Below, piece by piece: positions 30,222 to 38,732 of a stretch of 64,000 bases of DNA (position 1 is its first letter; every line of letters starts with the position of its first letter). The notes beneath the pieces are model-generated. The model did no database searches and was not told the origin of the DNA. It saw nothing but the letters and a program-made list of their open reading frames with translations. Both the position numbers and the translations under genes were made by a program. This DNA is from Cupriavidus sp. WKF15. Lineage in GTDB: Bacteria > Pseudomonadota > Gammaproteobacteria > Burkholderiales > Burkholderiaceae. Location of the stretch: NCBI RefSeq assembly GCF_029278605.1, contig NZ_CP119572.1, positions 3,534,001 to 3,598,000 of the forward strand. The letters run 5' to 3'.

Positions 30222-30257
30222 CAATACCTGCAGTATCTGCAGTACCTGTAGTTGCAG
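30222..30257 (+). repeat. 9-bp tandem repeat between glxR and ttuD
   Basis: CAATACCTG CAGTATCTG CAGTACCTG, followed by the decayed TAGTTGCAG: three clear copies plus one degenerate copy in register. The CTGCAG units can pair with one another. The rest of the 108-bp gap holds only the ttuD leader. Confidence 0.6.
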
Positions 30258-30312
30258 CAAACGCCGTCCCCTTCGCCGGGGACGGCCTCAGTTTCAGTTC
30301 CCAGGATTCCCC

Positions 30313-31620
30313 ATGCTCGACACCGAAACCAGCGCCGCCCTGCTGACCCCGCAGCGCCCCAGCCTCCAGCCGCGTGCCCTGCTGCGCGACCTGTTCGATA
30401 CCGCCGTGGCGTCGGTCAGCGCCAGCCACTGCCTGCCCCCGCACCTGCCGCAGCCGCCCAAGGGCCGCACGGTAGTGATCGGCGCCGGCAAGGCCGCCGC
30501 CGCGATGGCGCAGGCGGTCGAGGCCCACTGGCAGGGCGAGCTGAGCGGACTGGTGGTGACGCGCTATGGCCACGGTGCCGACTGCAAGCGCATCGAAGTC
30601 GTCGAGGCCGCGCATCCTGTGCCCGATGAAGCCGGCGCCCGTGCCGCGCAGCGCATGGTCGAACTCGTGCAGGGCCTGAGCGCCGACGACCTGGTGCTGT
30701 GCCTGATCTCCGGCGGCGGCTCCGCGCTGCTGGCCGCGCCCGCGCCCGGCATCTCGCTGGCCGACAAGCAGGCCGTCAACAAGGCGCTGCTGCGCAGCGG
30801 CGCGAGCATTGGCGAGATGAACTGCGTGCGCAAGCACTTGTCCGCGCTCAAGGGCGGCCGCCTGGCGCTGCACTGCGCGCCGGCCCGCGTCGAGACCTTG
30901 CTGATTTCCGATATTCCCGGCGATGACCCGACGCTGATCGCAAGCGGCCCGACGCTGCCCGATGCGACCACCTGTGCCGACGCGCTCGCCGTTATCGCCA
31001 AGTACGGCATCGAGGTGCCGGCCAATGTGCGCGCGCATCTCGAAAGCGGCGCTGGCGAGACGCCCAAGCCCGGCGATGAGCGTTTTGCCGGCCACCGCAG
31101 CGTGACGCTGGCCACCGCGCAGCAATCGCTCGAAGCCGCTGCGGCGCGTGCGCGCGAACTCGGCTACGAAGCGCACATCCTGTCCGATTGCATCGAAGGC
31201 GAGGCCCGCGACGTGGCCGTCGTGCATGCCGCGATCGCACGCCAGATCGCGCAGCACGGCCAGCCGTTCAGCAAGCCGTGCGTACTGCTGTCGGGTGGCG
31301 AGACCACCGTCACCGTGCGCGGCAAGGGCCGTGGCGGCCGCAATGCCGAGTTTCTGCTGTCGCTGGCGGTGGCGCTCGACGGCCTGCCCGGCGTGCATGC
31401 GATCGCGTGCGACACCGACGGCATCGACGGCTCCGAGGACAACGCCGGCGCGCTGCTCGCGCCCGACACGCTGACCCGTGCCGCCGCTCGCGGCCTGTCC
31501 GCGCGCGCGCATCTGGAAAACAACGACGGCTATGGCTTCTTTGCGGGCGTGGACGACCTGATCGTCACCGAACCGACCCGCACCAACGTGAACGACTTCC
31601 GCGCGATCCTCATCGTCTGA
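30313..31620 (+). CDS. ttuD: Glycerate 2-kinase, MOFRL family (TtuD/GckA)
   Basis: A 435-residue two-domain kinase. The N-terminal DUF4147 domain has VIGAGKAAAAMAQAVE, HPVPDEAGARAAQRM and CLISGGGSALL. The C-terminal MOFRL domain begins near residue 320 (CVLLSGGETTVTVRGKGRGGRNAEFLL) with ACDTDGIDGSEDNAGA. It phosphorylates D-glycerate to 2-phosphoglycerate, so the pathway bypasses phosphoglycerate mutase. Fourth gene of the operon. Confidence 0.92.
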   Translation: MLDTETSAALLTPQRPSLQPRALLRDLFDTAVASVSASHCLPPHLPQPPKGRTVVIGAGKAAAAMAQAVEAHWQGELSGLVVTRYGHGADCKRIEVVEAAHPVPDEAGARAAQRMVELVQGLSADDLVLCLISGGGSALLAAPAPGISLADKQAVNKALLRSGASIGEMNCVRKHLSALKGGRLALHCAPARVETLLISDIPGDDPTLIASGPTLPDATTCADALAVIAKYGIEVPANVRAHLESGAGETPKPGDERFAGHRSVTLATAQQSLEAAAARARELGYEAHILSDCIEGEARDVAVVHAAIARQIAQHGQPFSKPCVLLSGGETTVTVRGKGRGGRNAEFLLSLAVALDGLPGVHAIACDTDGIDGSEDNAGALLAPDTLTRAAARGLSARAHLENNDGYGFFAGVDDLIVTEPTRTNVNDFRAILIV

Positions 31621-31719
31621 GCATCGCGGCCGAAGCGAACTGCACGAACTGAATTGCCGAATTGCATTACCGGCGCACCGCATCCGGCGCGCCGTTCCGA
31701 GAATGGAAGAGGAGACATC

Positions 31720-33183
31720 ATGAGACGCCAGCGCAAAGCCAAGATCGTTGCCACGCTCGGTCCCGCGAGCACCGATATCGCGGTGATCCGACAGCTGTTC
31801 GAAGCCGGGGCCGACGTGTTCCGCCTGAACTTCAGCCACGGCACGCACGAAGACCACCGCGCGCGCTACGACGCCGTGCGCCAGGTCGAGGCCGAGACCG
31901 GCCGCCCGATCGCGGTGCTGGCCGACCTGCAGGGCCCCAAGCTGCGCATCGGCGTGTTCGCCGCGGGCAAGGTGGCCGTGCGTGCCGGCGATACCTTCGT
32001 GCTCGACAGCGATCCCACGCCAGGCGACGGCACACGCGTGCACCTGCCCCACCCGGAACTGTTCCGCGCGGCGCAGCCCGGACAGTCGCTGCTGATCGAC
32101 GATGGCAAGGTGCGCCTGGCGATCGAAGCCGTGGCGAGCGGCAGCATCACTACGCGCGTGGTGAATAACGGCACGCTGTCCGACCGCAAGGGCGTGAACG
32201 TGCCCGACGCGGTGATCCCCATTCCCGCGCTGACCGAAAAGGACCGCAAGGACCTGGACTTCGCGCTGTCGCTCGGCGCTGACTGGATCGGCCTGTCGTT
32301 CGTGCAGCGCCCGTCCGATATCGTCGAAGCGCGCGAGATCGTCGGCACGCGTGCCGGCATCCTGTCGAAGATCGAGAAGCCGGCCGCGCTGCAGCAGCTC
32401 GAAGAGATTGTGCGCGTGTCGGACTCGGTGATGGTCGCGCGCGGCGACCTCGGCGTGGAACTGCCGCCCGAGCGCGTGCCCGGTGTGCAGAAGCGCATCC
32501 TGCGCGTGTGCCGCCAGCTTGGCAAGCCGGTGGTCATTGCCACGCAGATGCTCGAGTCGATGATCGACTCACCGGTGCCGACGCGTGCCGAGGCGTCCGA
32601 TGTGGCGAGCGCGATCTACGAAGGCGCCGACGCGGTGATGCTGTCGGCCGAGTCGGCCAATGGCCGCTACCCGGTGCCTGCAGTGTCGATGATGAATCGC
32701 ATCGTCACCGAGGTGGAACGCGATCCGCTCTATCGCAACCTGCTCGATGCTCAGCACGAGACGCCGCTGAACACGCGCCAGGACGCGATCTGCGCGGCAC
32801 TGCGCGAAGTCACGCAGATCATCGGCGCGGCGGCGACCGTGACTTATACGTCGTCCGGCGCCACGGCACTGCGCGCGGCGCGCGAGCGGCCGTGCGCGCC
32901 GATCGTCAGCATCACGCCGAACCTCGAGATCGCACGCCGGCTGGCGATTGCCTGGGGCGTCCACTCGACCGTCAGCCCCGATGTGCAGAGCGTCGACGAG
33001 ATGGTCGAAGCGGCCACGCGGGCCGCGCTGGTCGAGGGCTATGCCGCGCCGGGCGACCAGATCACGATTGCCGCCGGCATGCCGTTTGGCCAGGGCGGGA
33101 CCACCAACCTGCTGCGCGTGGCGGAAGTTGGCGGTAATGCGGCGGTCGGTGCGCAATCCGCCCGGGAGGCCGCTACGGTCTGA
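31720..33183 (+). CDS. pyk: Pyruvate kinase
   Basis: A 487-residue pyruvate kinase converting phosphoenolpyruvate and ADP to pyruvate and ATP. Landmarks: KIVATLGPASTDI, FRLNFSHGTHEDH, LADLQGPKLRIG, ILSKIEKPAAL, VARGDLGVELP, ATQMLESMIDSP and EASDVASAIYEGADAVMLS. The C-terminal allosteric domain is complete. ATG 31720 follows a very good ribosome site (GAAGAGGAGA). Being last in the gcl operon suggests an isozyme devoted to growth on glyoxylate, glycolate or C2 compounds. Confidence 0.96.
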   Translation: MRRQRKAKIVATLGPASTDIAVIRQLFEAGADVFRLNFSHGTHEDHRARYDAVRQVEAETGRPIAVLADLQGPKLRIGVFAAGKVAVRAGDTFVLDSDPTPGDGTRVHLPHPELFRAAQPGQSLLIDDGKVRLAIEAVASGSITTRVVNNGTLSDRKGVNVPDAVIPIPALTEKDRKDLDFALSLGADWIGLSFVQRPSDIVEAREIVGTRAGILSKIEKPAALQQLEEIVRVSDSVMVARGDLGVELPPERVPGVQKRILRVCRQLGKPVVIATQMLESMIDSPVPTRAEASDVASAIYEGADAVMLSAESANGRYPVPAVSMMNRIVTEVERDPLYRNLLDAQHETPLNTRQDAICAALREVTQIIGAAATVTYTSSGATALRAARERPCAPIVSITPNLEIARRLAIAWGVHSTVSPDVQSVDEMVEAATRAALVEGYAAPGDQITIAAGMPFGQGGTTNLLRVAEVGGNAAVGAQSAREAATV

Positions 33184-33237
33184 TCCGCTTTTTGTTGTCG
33201 GGGCACTGGCCGTGCCCCTATGGTGCAAATTGCCGCC

Positions 33238-33287
33238 CGCCACCCGCCAGTGCCTTTTCTCCAAGGCTGGGCGGGTGGCGTTTTTTT
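33238..33287 (+). terminator. Terminator of the glyoxylate operon
   Basis: Perfect 11-bp outer stem (CGCCACCCGCC / GGCGGGTGGCG) with an inner GCCTT / AAGGC stem, followed by seven T. Lies 55 bp past the pyk stop. A smaller hairpin GGGGCAC / GTGCCCC precedes it at about 33200-33218. Confidence 0.9.
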
Positions 33288-33391
33288 GTCTGGAGGGGTT
33301 GTTCCCGAAGGGCGCCGTGCCGCCAAACGCCCTTCATCCTCGTTGCTATACTTGATTCCCCAACCGATACCCCCTTGCCCGCGGAGCCCCC

Positions 33392-34267
33392 ATGCGTCTC
33401 GATGACGAAGCCGAAAGCCAGAACGTTGAAGACCGCCGCGGCGGCTTTGGCGGTGGCGGTTTCGGTGGTCCGAAGACCATCGGTATCGGCACGGTCATCA
33501 TCGCCCTTGCCGCGTCGTATTTCTTTGGCATCGATCCGACGCTCATCATGCAGGGTGCGTCGGTGCTGCAGGGCCAGCAGGCGCCCCACCAGCAACAGGT
33601 CAACCGGCCTCCGGCCAACGACCAGATGACGGTGTTCACGCGCAAGGTGCTGGGCAATACCGAGCGGACGTGGGAGCACATCTTCGAAACCGAACTCAAT
33701 CGCCGCTACGAGCCGCCGAAGCTCGTGCTGTTCTCGGGCGCGACGCCAACCGCATGCGGCACGGGACAATCGGCCATGGGTCCGTTCTATTGCCCGGGCG
33801 ATCACAAGGTCTATATCGACCTGGCCTTCTATGACGAGCTGCGCCAGCGCTTTGGCGCGGGCGGCGATTTTGCGCAGGCGTATGTGATTGCCCACGAGAT
33901 CGGTCACCACGTGCAGAACCTGCTCGGGGTCTCCGACAAGGTCGATGCGGCGCGCCGCCGCATGGGCGAGGCGCAGGCCAACCAGCTTTCGGTGCGCATG
34001 GAGTTGCAGGCTGACTGCCTGGCCGGCGTCTGGGCCACCAACGCACAGCGCGCCAACCAGCAGTTGCTGGAGCCGGGCGATATCGAGGAAGGCCTGAAGG
34101 CCGCCGCCGCCATCGGCGACGACCGGCTGCAGCGCCAGGCACAGGGCTATGTCGTGCCCGAGGCCTTTACACATGGCACCAGCGAACAGCGTGTGCGCTG
34201 GCTGCGCCAGGGCCTGACCACGGGCGATATCCGCAAGTGCGATACCTTCGCCGCGCGCCAGCCTTGA
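33392..34267 (+). CDS. Neutral zinc metallopeptidase, YpfJ family
   Basis: A 291-residue membrane-anchored metallopeptidase. A Gly-rich basic N-terminus (MRLDDEAESQNVEDRRGGFG) precedes a single helix (IGTVIIALAASYFFGI, about 32-47). The zinc motif HEIGHHVQN is near residue 170, and the third ligand region MELQADCLAGVWA near 205. The conserved CGTGQSAMGPFYCPGDHKVYID precedes them. The YpfJ family has no established substrate. It is a single-gene unit. Confidence 0.88.
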   Translation: MRLDDEAESQNVEDRRGGFGGGGFGGPKTIGIGTVIIALAASYFFGIDPTLIMQGASVLQGQQAPHQQQVNRPPANDQMTVFTRKVLGNTERTWEHIFETELNRRYEPPKLVLFSGATPTACGTGQSAMGPFYCPGDHKVYIDLAFYDELRQRFGAGGDFAQAYVIAHEIGHHVQNLLGVSDKVDAARRRMGEAQANQLSVRMELQADCLAGVWATNAQRANQQLLEPGDIEEGLKAAAAIGDDRLQRQAQGYVVPEAFTHGTSEQRVRWLRQGLTTGDIRKCDTFAARQP

Positions 34268-34369
34268 TCAGTCGTTTGCCCCGTTTTTTTCGGCGCGATC
34301 GTCCTGAGCGAGCCGCACCGGACTCAGGTGCTAAACCGTGAGCTTCGTGGTGATCTTCGGGGAAAAATC

Positions 34370-34415
34370 GCCTGCCCGGCGCAGAGAGAAGGAGGAGGAG
34401 GTCTGCCGGGCAGGC
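34370..34415. repeat. 11-bp inverted repeat with a purine-only-like loop
   Basis: GCCTGCCCGGC (34370-34380) and GCCGGGCAGGC (34405-34415) enclose 24 nt dominated by GA and GGA steps. It lies between the ypfJ gene and the repeat-protein gene, convergent to each other, and could terminate ypfJ transcription. Confidence 0.6.
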
Positions 34416-34422
34416 GGGAGAG

Positions 34423-34450
34423 AAAACTTGCGGCCACCCTGGGTGGCCGC
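34423..34450 (-). terminator. Terminator of the DPYTDG-repeat protein gene
   Basis: Perfect 9-bp stem (GCGGCCACC / GGTGGCCGC) with a CTG loop, followed on the minus strand by CAAGTTTTCTC. Lies 32 bp past the stop. Confidence 0.8.
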
Positions 34451-34482
34451 ATCAGGTCCGAAAAGAACCCTGTGAAAGCGCG

Positions 34483-34833
34483 TCAGACGCGATACCCGTA
34501 GAGCGAGCCGTCGCCCGTGCGCGAGTTGTCGGTCGAGCTCGCGGAGATCTCGCCACTAAATACGGCCGCACCATCCGTATAAGGGTTGAAGCGTTCCATG
34601 CGCGCGCCGTCCGTATAAGGGTCGTAAACCTTGCGCGCGCCGTCGGTGTAGACGTCGTACTTGCCTTGCTTGGTGCCGTCCACATACGGGTCGAACTTGC
34701 CGGCACGCAGTGCGTCGGCATAAACATCGAACTTGCCTGCCTTGCTGGTCGCAGCAGGGGCAGCGATCGACGCGGCCGATGCGGCCAGGGCCGCTACCAC
34801 GAACGCGCCGCCAAGAATGCGTTTGGCGATCAT
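34483..34833 (-). CDS. Secreted protein with five tandem DPYTDG-type repeats, function unknown
   Basis: A 116-residue protein with a Sec signal peptide (MIAKRILGGAFVVAALAASA, then up to about residue 25, A-A-P). Residues 34-90 are five repeats of 10-12 residues with consensus K-(F/Y)-D-(V/P)-Y-(T/V)-D-G-(A/T)-(R/K): KFDVYADALRAG, KFDPYVDGTKQG, KYDVYTDGARK, VYDPYTDGARME, RFNPYTDGAA. A Ser/Thr/Gly-rich tail ends in LYGYRV. AAGGAG precedes ATG 34833. The repeated acidic and aromatic residues suggest a calcium- or cation-binding or surface-binding module, but this is conjecture. It is a single-gene unit with its own terminator. Confidence 0.75.
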   Translation of the reverse strand: MIAKRILGGAFVVAALAASAASIAAPAATSKAGKFDVYADALRAGKFDPYVDGTKQGKYDVYTDGARKVYDPYTDGARMERFNPYTDGAAVFSGEISASSTDNSRTGDGSLYGYRV

Positions 34834-35098
34834 TTCGGACTCCTTCAACTGATTTCGTCTTTCTTTATGTGACCGGCTAACTCCTTGCCGCTACGCAATC
34901 TTTGTCGCGATGCGAGCACGGACTGAAGCTTAGTCACTGGGTACGTCATCGGAAATGACGCTGCGACGAATGGTGAGTTGCTAGTCGTGAAACGACGGAC
35001 TTGCTGACGAACGGTGCGTGTGGATCGCCGTATGCCTATGCCATGGCGCGAGGCGGCGGGCCCGCACGCGTATGGCGTGCGCTGCCCGTTTCACCTGC

Positions 35099-35518
35099 TC
35101 AAAGTGTGTACTGGCCGCTGGCCTCGGGCTGGAACGCGATTTCACTGATGGTGACGTGCTGTTCGCGGCCATCGGGCATGCGGTAGCTCACCGTCTGGCC
35201 GGCACGCGCGCCCAGCAGCGCCTGGCCAACCGGCGACAGCACCGACAGCCGGCCGGCGTCGAAATCGGCTTCATCCGGGTAGACCAGCGTCCACTGGCGC
35301 GGCGCGGCGTCGCCTTGCAGTGCGCACAGCAGGCGGGAGTTCATGGTGACCACGTCGGTCGGGATATCCCGCGGCGCGACGATCGCCGCGCGCGCGAGCA
35401 GCGCGTCGAGCATATCGGCCATCGGGCCGGCGCCGGGGCGGCTGGCAATACGCTCCAGTCGCGTGACGTCGAGCTCGGTCAGGTAGAGGGTCGTTGCGGT
35501 CGGGTTGGTGGCCGTCAT
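35099..35518 (-). CDS. rnk: Regulator of nucleoside diphosphate kinase (GreA/GreB-like C-terminal domain)
   Basis: A 139-residue Rnk-family protein. A short N-terminal helical hairpin (LYLTELDVTRLERIASRP ... LARAAIVAP) is followed by a GreA/GreB C-terminal FKBP-like domain: DVVTMNSRLLC, WTLVYPDEADFDAGRLSVLSPVGQALLGARAGQTVSYRMPDG. Rnk binds RNA polymerase through this domain and influences Ndk levels. It lacks the long coiled coil of GreA, so it is not a cleavage factor. A GGAGGATT ribosome site precedes ATG 35518. Confidence 0.85.
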   Translation of the reverse strand: MTATNPTATTLYLTELDVTRLERIASRPGAGPMADMLDALLARAAIVAPRDIPTDVVTMNSRLLCALQGDAAPRQWTLVYPDEADFDAGRLSVLSPVGQALLGARAGQTVSYRMPDGREQHVTISEIAFQPEASGQYTL

Positions 35519-36027
35519 GGCTAATCCTCCGTCAGATGTCGGTGGCGGTCAGGTTGGGCCCGGCACGGCAACCGGACGGCATTGCCGACGGCCCCATGCG
35601 GGAACATCAGGGAAAAGCAGCGAATCAAGGCCGGCGTTGCCGGGTCACACGGCGCTTGCAAAGCGCATCGGTGTCAGAACGCAGGCTTGGGGCTCGGGCC
35701 CGGTTCGGCCCGGGCCCGTGGTGGGGACAATCAGGCTGGGAACCGGGCGGGATCAGGCGGAGCGCTGACCCGGCGGCGGGGCGTCATGCGCGTGGCCAGG
35801 GCTGTGGCGCCGGCGCGTGCGCGGTCCTGCCGCGCAAGGCGGGCAGGTACGGCGGGCAGCGAGTGGCGGGCTGTTATGGCGGTCACGCAGATAACAAGAG
35901 CTAGGATCTGGAAAGGAAAACCGGACACATGTCCGGCAATTCTGGCTTCGTGCCCGCACCGGTCTGGTGCGGCGACGGGAACACCCATCGTAGCACAGGC
36001 AGGCGGCATGCGCCGTGAGCGCCGCCT
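35519..36027. other. 509-bp intergenic region, no convincing gene
   Basis: This gap lies between the rnk start and the cadR stop. All open frames in it are Arg/Pro/Ala-rich shadows. It holds a perfect 9-bp hairpin (CGGGCCCGG / CCGGGCCCG, 35695-35718), a small CCGGAC-ACAT-GTCCGG palindrome near 35922, and a 7-bp hairpin (36001-36007 / 36021-36027) against the cadR stop that may be its terminator. A small RNA upstream of rnk cannot be excluded. Confidence 0.5.
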
Positions 36028-36474
36028 TCAGCCAGCCTGGCCGGTGGCCGGCGCATGGCATTCGCATGGCGCGCCGGCAGCGGCCTGCTGCAGGTTCTGC
36101 AGGATGCCGCATTCGCTGGCGGCCTGGTGCTGGTGGTGGCAGGTCTCGCGCAAGGCCCGCAGCTGGCTCTCCAGCGCTTCGAGTGCGATGCGCTGCGCGT
36201 GGATCTGCTCGATCTGGCGGTCCAGCAAGGCGTTGACATCGTCACAGTCCTGCGACGGGTTGCGCTCGAAATCGCGCAACCGGCGCACGTCCGACAGGCT
36301 CATGCCGAGCGAACGGCAGTGCCGCACGAAGTTCAGCTGCGTGAGGTGCATGTCGCCGTAGCGGCGGTAGCCGTTGTCCTCGCGCTGCGGGGCGTCGAGC
36401 ACGCCTTCGCGCTCGTAGTAGCGGATGGTTTCGACGTCGCAACCGCTGTGCCGGGAGAGTTCGCCGATTCGCAT
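36028..36474 (-). CDS. cadR: MerR-family regulator, Cd(II)/Pb(II)-responsive CadR/PbrR type
   Basis: A 148-residue MerR protein. The HTH is MRIGELSRHSGCDVETIRYY and onward, with the wing EDNGYRRYGD, then LNFVRHCRSLGMSLSDVRRL, and the dimerisation helix from about residue 79. Metal ligands expected for PbrR-type sensors are present: C77 (PSQDCDDV), C112 (ETCHHQH) and C122 (SECGIL), followed by a C-E-C-H tail (137-140). CadR twists its operator to activate metal efflux genes when Cd or Pb binds. No P-type ATPase gene is adjacent, so the target is not obvious. Confidence 0.88.
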   Translation of the reverse strand: MRIGELSRHSGCDVETIRYYEREGVLDAPQREDNGYRRYGDMHLTQLNFVRHCRSLGMSLSDVRRLRDFERNPSQDCDDVNALLDRQIEQIHAQRIALEALESQLRALRETCHHQHQAASECGILQNLQQAAAGAPCECHAPATGQAG

Positions 36475-36483
36475 GGGTACAAT

Positions 36484-36503
36484 CTCTGTAGTGACTACGG
36501 GGT
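36484..36503 (+). promoter_or_regulatory. MerR/CadR-type operator upstream of cadR
   Basis: CTCTGTAGTGACTACGGGGT contains the perfect palindrome GTAGT-G-ACTAC and closely follows the cadA-type operator pattern CT-A/G-TAGTG-x-CTAC-x-GGGT as I remember it. It starts 10 bp upstream of the cadR ATG. Read on the plus strand, TAGTCT about 7 bp further could be a -10, giving a rightward metal-inducible promoter besides autoregulation of cadR. Confidence 0.65.
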
Positions 36504-36779
36504 TTTGCTAGTCTAGCGCAGAAGACACTGATCTGCCGAAGCGGCGTCAGCGGCAGCCGTTCATGCCGCGTGCCTCGTCCCGCAGTGTCATCGCGCGCGG
36601 CGCAAGCACTTCGCGGATATGCCGGGCGGCCAGTTCGGGCCTGGCCGTGCCGCACACGAAGATACCGCCTTGATCAGGCCTGTCGGTGTTCGAAGAGGCC
36701 GCCTGACGGGGCACCCGCGCAGCCGCGCGCATCGTGGGCTAGCGCTCATTACGTCACCGCGGACGCCGGCACCATCCTG

Positions 36780-36785
36780 TAGAAT
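36780..36785 (+). promoter_or_regulatory. Possible -10 hexamer before the small secreted protein gene
   Basis: TAGAAT, with no convincing -35 at 16-18 bp. The surrounding gap 36475-36819 otherwise holds only the CadR operator; a 61-codon minus-strand frame (36547-36732) in it is not supported. Confidence 0.3.
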
Positions 36786-36819
36786 TCGCGCCATCCCCCT
36801 TTGTGTTTTTTGCTGTCGC

Positions 36820-37179
36820 GTGCGCACCATCCGGCTCCTCCTGCTGGTTCTGATGCTGGCCTTCCTGCCGTTCCAGGCATGGGCCGGCGCAGTCGCGCCT
36901 GAATTGGGTGCTGCGGCCAACCCGGCGCAACAGACTGACGGCCGTTCGGCCGGACAGTGCAAGGCGACGGAAAGTGCGGCGCCCTGCAGCACCTCACCGA
37001 CCGATCCGGCCGAAGCGCCTGAAACGTCGCCGGCCGGCATCGATCTCGCGGAGCAGCTTCTGCCCTCGCCCGAGTTCCGCGTTGCCGCCGGTCCCACCCA
37101 ATCCGGGCCACCGCGCTACGCGGGGATTGCCCTGCCTGACCCCGACCTTCCTCTCCTGCCGCGTCCTCCGCGCGGCTGA
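36820..37179 (+). CDS. Small secreted Pro/Ala-rich protein, possibly CzcI-like
   Basis: From GTG 36820 the frame gives 119 residues: a clear Sec signal peptide (VRTIRLLLLVLMLAFLPFQA, then WAGA), a low-complexity Ala/Pro/Ser/Gln middle with two Cys (QCKATESAAPC), and an end rich in Pro and Leu (LPLLPRPPRG). The small size, the LPFQ-type signal and the Pro-Arg end recall CzcI, the periplasmic protein of the cobalt-zinc-cadmium efflux locus, but its His-rich region is missing, so this is only a resemblance. It lies between the CadR operator and htpX. There is no good ribosome site, so the start is uncertain. Confidence 0.5.
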   Translation: MRTIRLLLLVLMLAFLPFQAWAGAVAPELGAAANPAQQTDGRSAGQCKATESAAPCSTSPTDPAEAPETSPAGIDLAEQLLPSPEFRVAAGPTQSGPPRYAGIALPDPDLPLLPRPPRG

Positions 37180-37292
37180 TCCCCACCTGCGCGGCATTCG
37201 CCGCGCATGACCGTTCCTGCGTGCCGTGCCGTTGAGGCGCCGCGCGCGCCTGCGGCCCGTCCGCGCCTATCCTGCTGTCCTGTTCCACTCTC

Positions 37293-38171
37293 ATGAAACG
37301 CATCCTGCTTTTCCTGGCGACCAACCTCGCCGTCATGCTTGTCCTCAGCATCACCGCCAGCGTCCTTGGCGTGAACCGCTTCCTGACCGCCAACGGTCTC
37401 AACCTCGGCATGCTGCTCGCCTTTGCCGCGCTGATGGGCTTCGGCGGCGCCTTTATCTCGCTGCTGATGTCCAAGACCATCGCCAAGTGGTCCACCGGCG
37501 CGCAGGTCATCACGCACCCGGGCACCAGCACCGAACTGTGGTTGGTGCAGACCGTGCAGAAGCTGACGCAGAAGGCCGGGCTACCGATGCCCGAAGTGGC
37601 GATCTACGAGGGCGAGCCCAACGCGTTTGCGACCGGCGCGACCCGGAACAGCTCGCTGGTGGCCGTTTCCACCGGCCTGCTGCAAACGATGTCGCACGAC
37701 GAGGTGGAGGCCGTGCTCGCGCATGAAGTGGCGCACGTGGCCAATGGCGACATGGTCACGCTCACGCTGATCCAGGGCGTGGTGAACACGTTCGTGATCT
37801 TCCTCGCGCGCGTGGTCGGCTACTTCGTCGACTCGATGCTGCGCAAGAACGATGAGGAGTCGAGCGGGCCCGGCATCGGCTACATGGTCACCGTGATCGT
37901 CTGCGAGATCGTCTTCGGCATCCTGGCCAGCATCATCGTCGCCGCCTTTTCTCGCCGCCGCGAATTCCGCGCCGACGCGGGCGCCGCGGGCCTGATGGGC
38001 ACGCCGATGCCGATGGTCGCCGCGCTGCGCCGCCTGGGCGGCCTGGAGCCGGACGGCCTGCCGCAGAACATGCAGGCCATGGGCATAGCAGGAGGGACAT
38101 CGTGGATGGCGCTGTTCTTGAGCCATCCGCCGATCGAGCAGCGCATCGCGGCGCTGCAGTCGGCACGCTGA
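37293..38171 (+). CDS. htpX: Membrane zinc metalloprotease HtpX
   Basis: A 292-residue M48B protease of the inner membrane that degrades misfolded membrane proteins alongside FtsH. Two N-terminal helices (residues 3-25 and 35-55), the zinc motif [15 protein letters not shown] near 140, two more helices (about 155-215) and the third-ligand segment [17 protein letters not shown] near 225 are in the usual order. The length equals that of E. coli HtpX. No heat-shock promoter could be assigned by eye. Confidence 0.95.
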   Translation: MKRILLFLATNLAVMLVLSITASVLGVNRFLTANGLNLGMLLAFAALMGFGGAFISLLMSKTIAKWSTGAQVITHPGTSTELWLVQTVQKLTQKAGLPMPEVAIYEGEPNAFATGATRNSSLVAVSTGLLQTMSHDEVEAVLAHEVAHVANGDMVTLTLIQGVVNTFVIFLARVVGYFVDSMLRKNDEESSGPGIGYMVTVIVCEIVFGILASIIVAAFSRRREFRADAGAAGLMGTPMPMVAALRRLGGLEPDGLPQNMQAMGIAGGTSWMALFLSHPPIEQRIAALQSAR

Positions 38172-38289
38172 AGCCCGATCCATCGCTGCGACCCGTCCAG
38201 GGCCTCTGGCATCGCGGGCATCGGTCAGGGAGCAAGCTATCATGCGCTCTCGGCCCCCACGGTGCCCGCAGGCAGCAGGCTGCCCGCGC

Positions 38290-38694
38290 TCAGTCCGTCA
38301 CGCGCCCGCGCAGTGCTTTCACCTGGCTGCGCTGGTTCTTGCTCTCGAGGCGGCGCTTGCGTGAAGCCAGCGTAGGCCGTGTCGGGCGGCGCGAGCGCGG
38401 CGGGGTCGCCACGCTCGCAACCAGTTCATGCAGGCGCCGGATGGCATCGTCGCGGTTCAGCTCCAGGCTGCGGTGCTGCTGCGCCTTGATGACCACCACG
38501 CCATCACGCGTGATGCGGTGGTCATGCAGTTGCAGCAGGCGCTCCTTATGGTCCGGCGCGAGCGAAGACGCATGCACGTCATAGCGCAGGTGCACCGCGT
38601 TGGACACCTTGTTGATGTTCTGGCCGCCCGCGCCCTGCGCGCGGATGGCGGTGATGTCGTACTCGTGGTGAGGGATGAGGAGTTCGCCGGACAT
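38290..38694 (-). CDS. arfB: Alternative ribosome-rescue factor ArfB (YaeJ), peptidyl-tRNA hydrolase
   Basis: A 134-residue class-I release-factor-like protein. The catalytic GGQ is at residues 23-25 in RAQGAGGQNINKVSNAVHLR, and the basic C-terminal tail (residues 100-134: RSRRPTRPTLASRKRRLESK and following) is the part that enters the empty mRNA channel of a stalled ribosome. It hydrolyses peptidyl-tRNA on non-stop complexes without a stop codon. Confidence 0.93.
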   Translation of the reverse strand: MSGELLIPHHEYDITAIRAQGAGGQNINKVSNAVHLRYDVHASSLAPDHKERLLQLHDHRITRDGVVVIKAQQHRSLELNRDDAIRRLHELVASVATPPRSRRPTRPTLASRKRRLESKNQRSQVKALRGRVTD

Positions 38695-38732
38695 GCGCGC
38701 ATCATAGCAAGGCGCATGCCCGGGACATTCTT

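Noticed and set aside
29251..32052. A 933-codon minus-strand frame opposite glxR, ttuD and pyk
   Set aside because: Its His/Arg/Gly-rich composition and position opposite three confident genes make it an antisense shadow.
36547..36732. A 61-codon minus-strand frame upstream of cadR ending in GMNGCR
   Set aside because: No ribosome site, no family pattern, and it lies in the operator region; probably non-coding.
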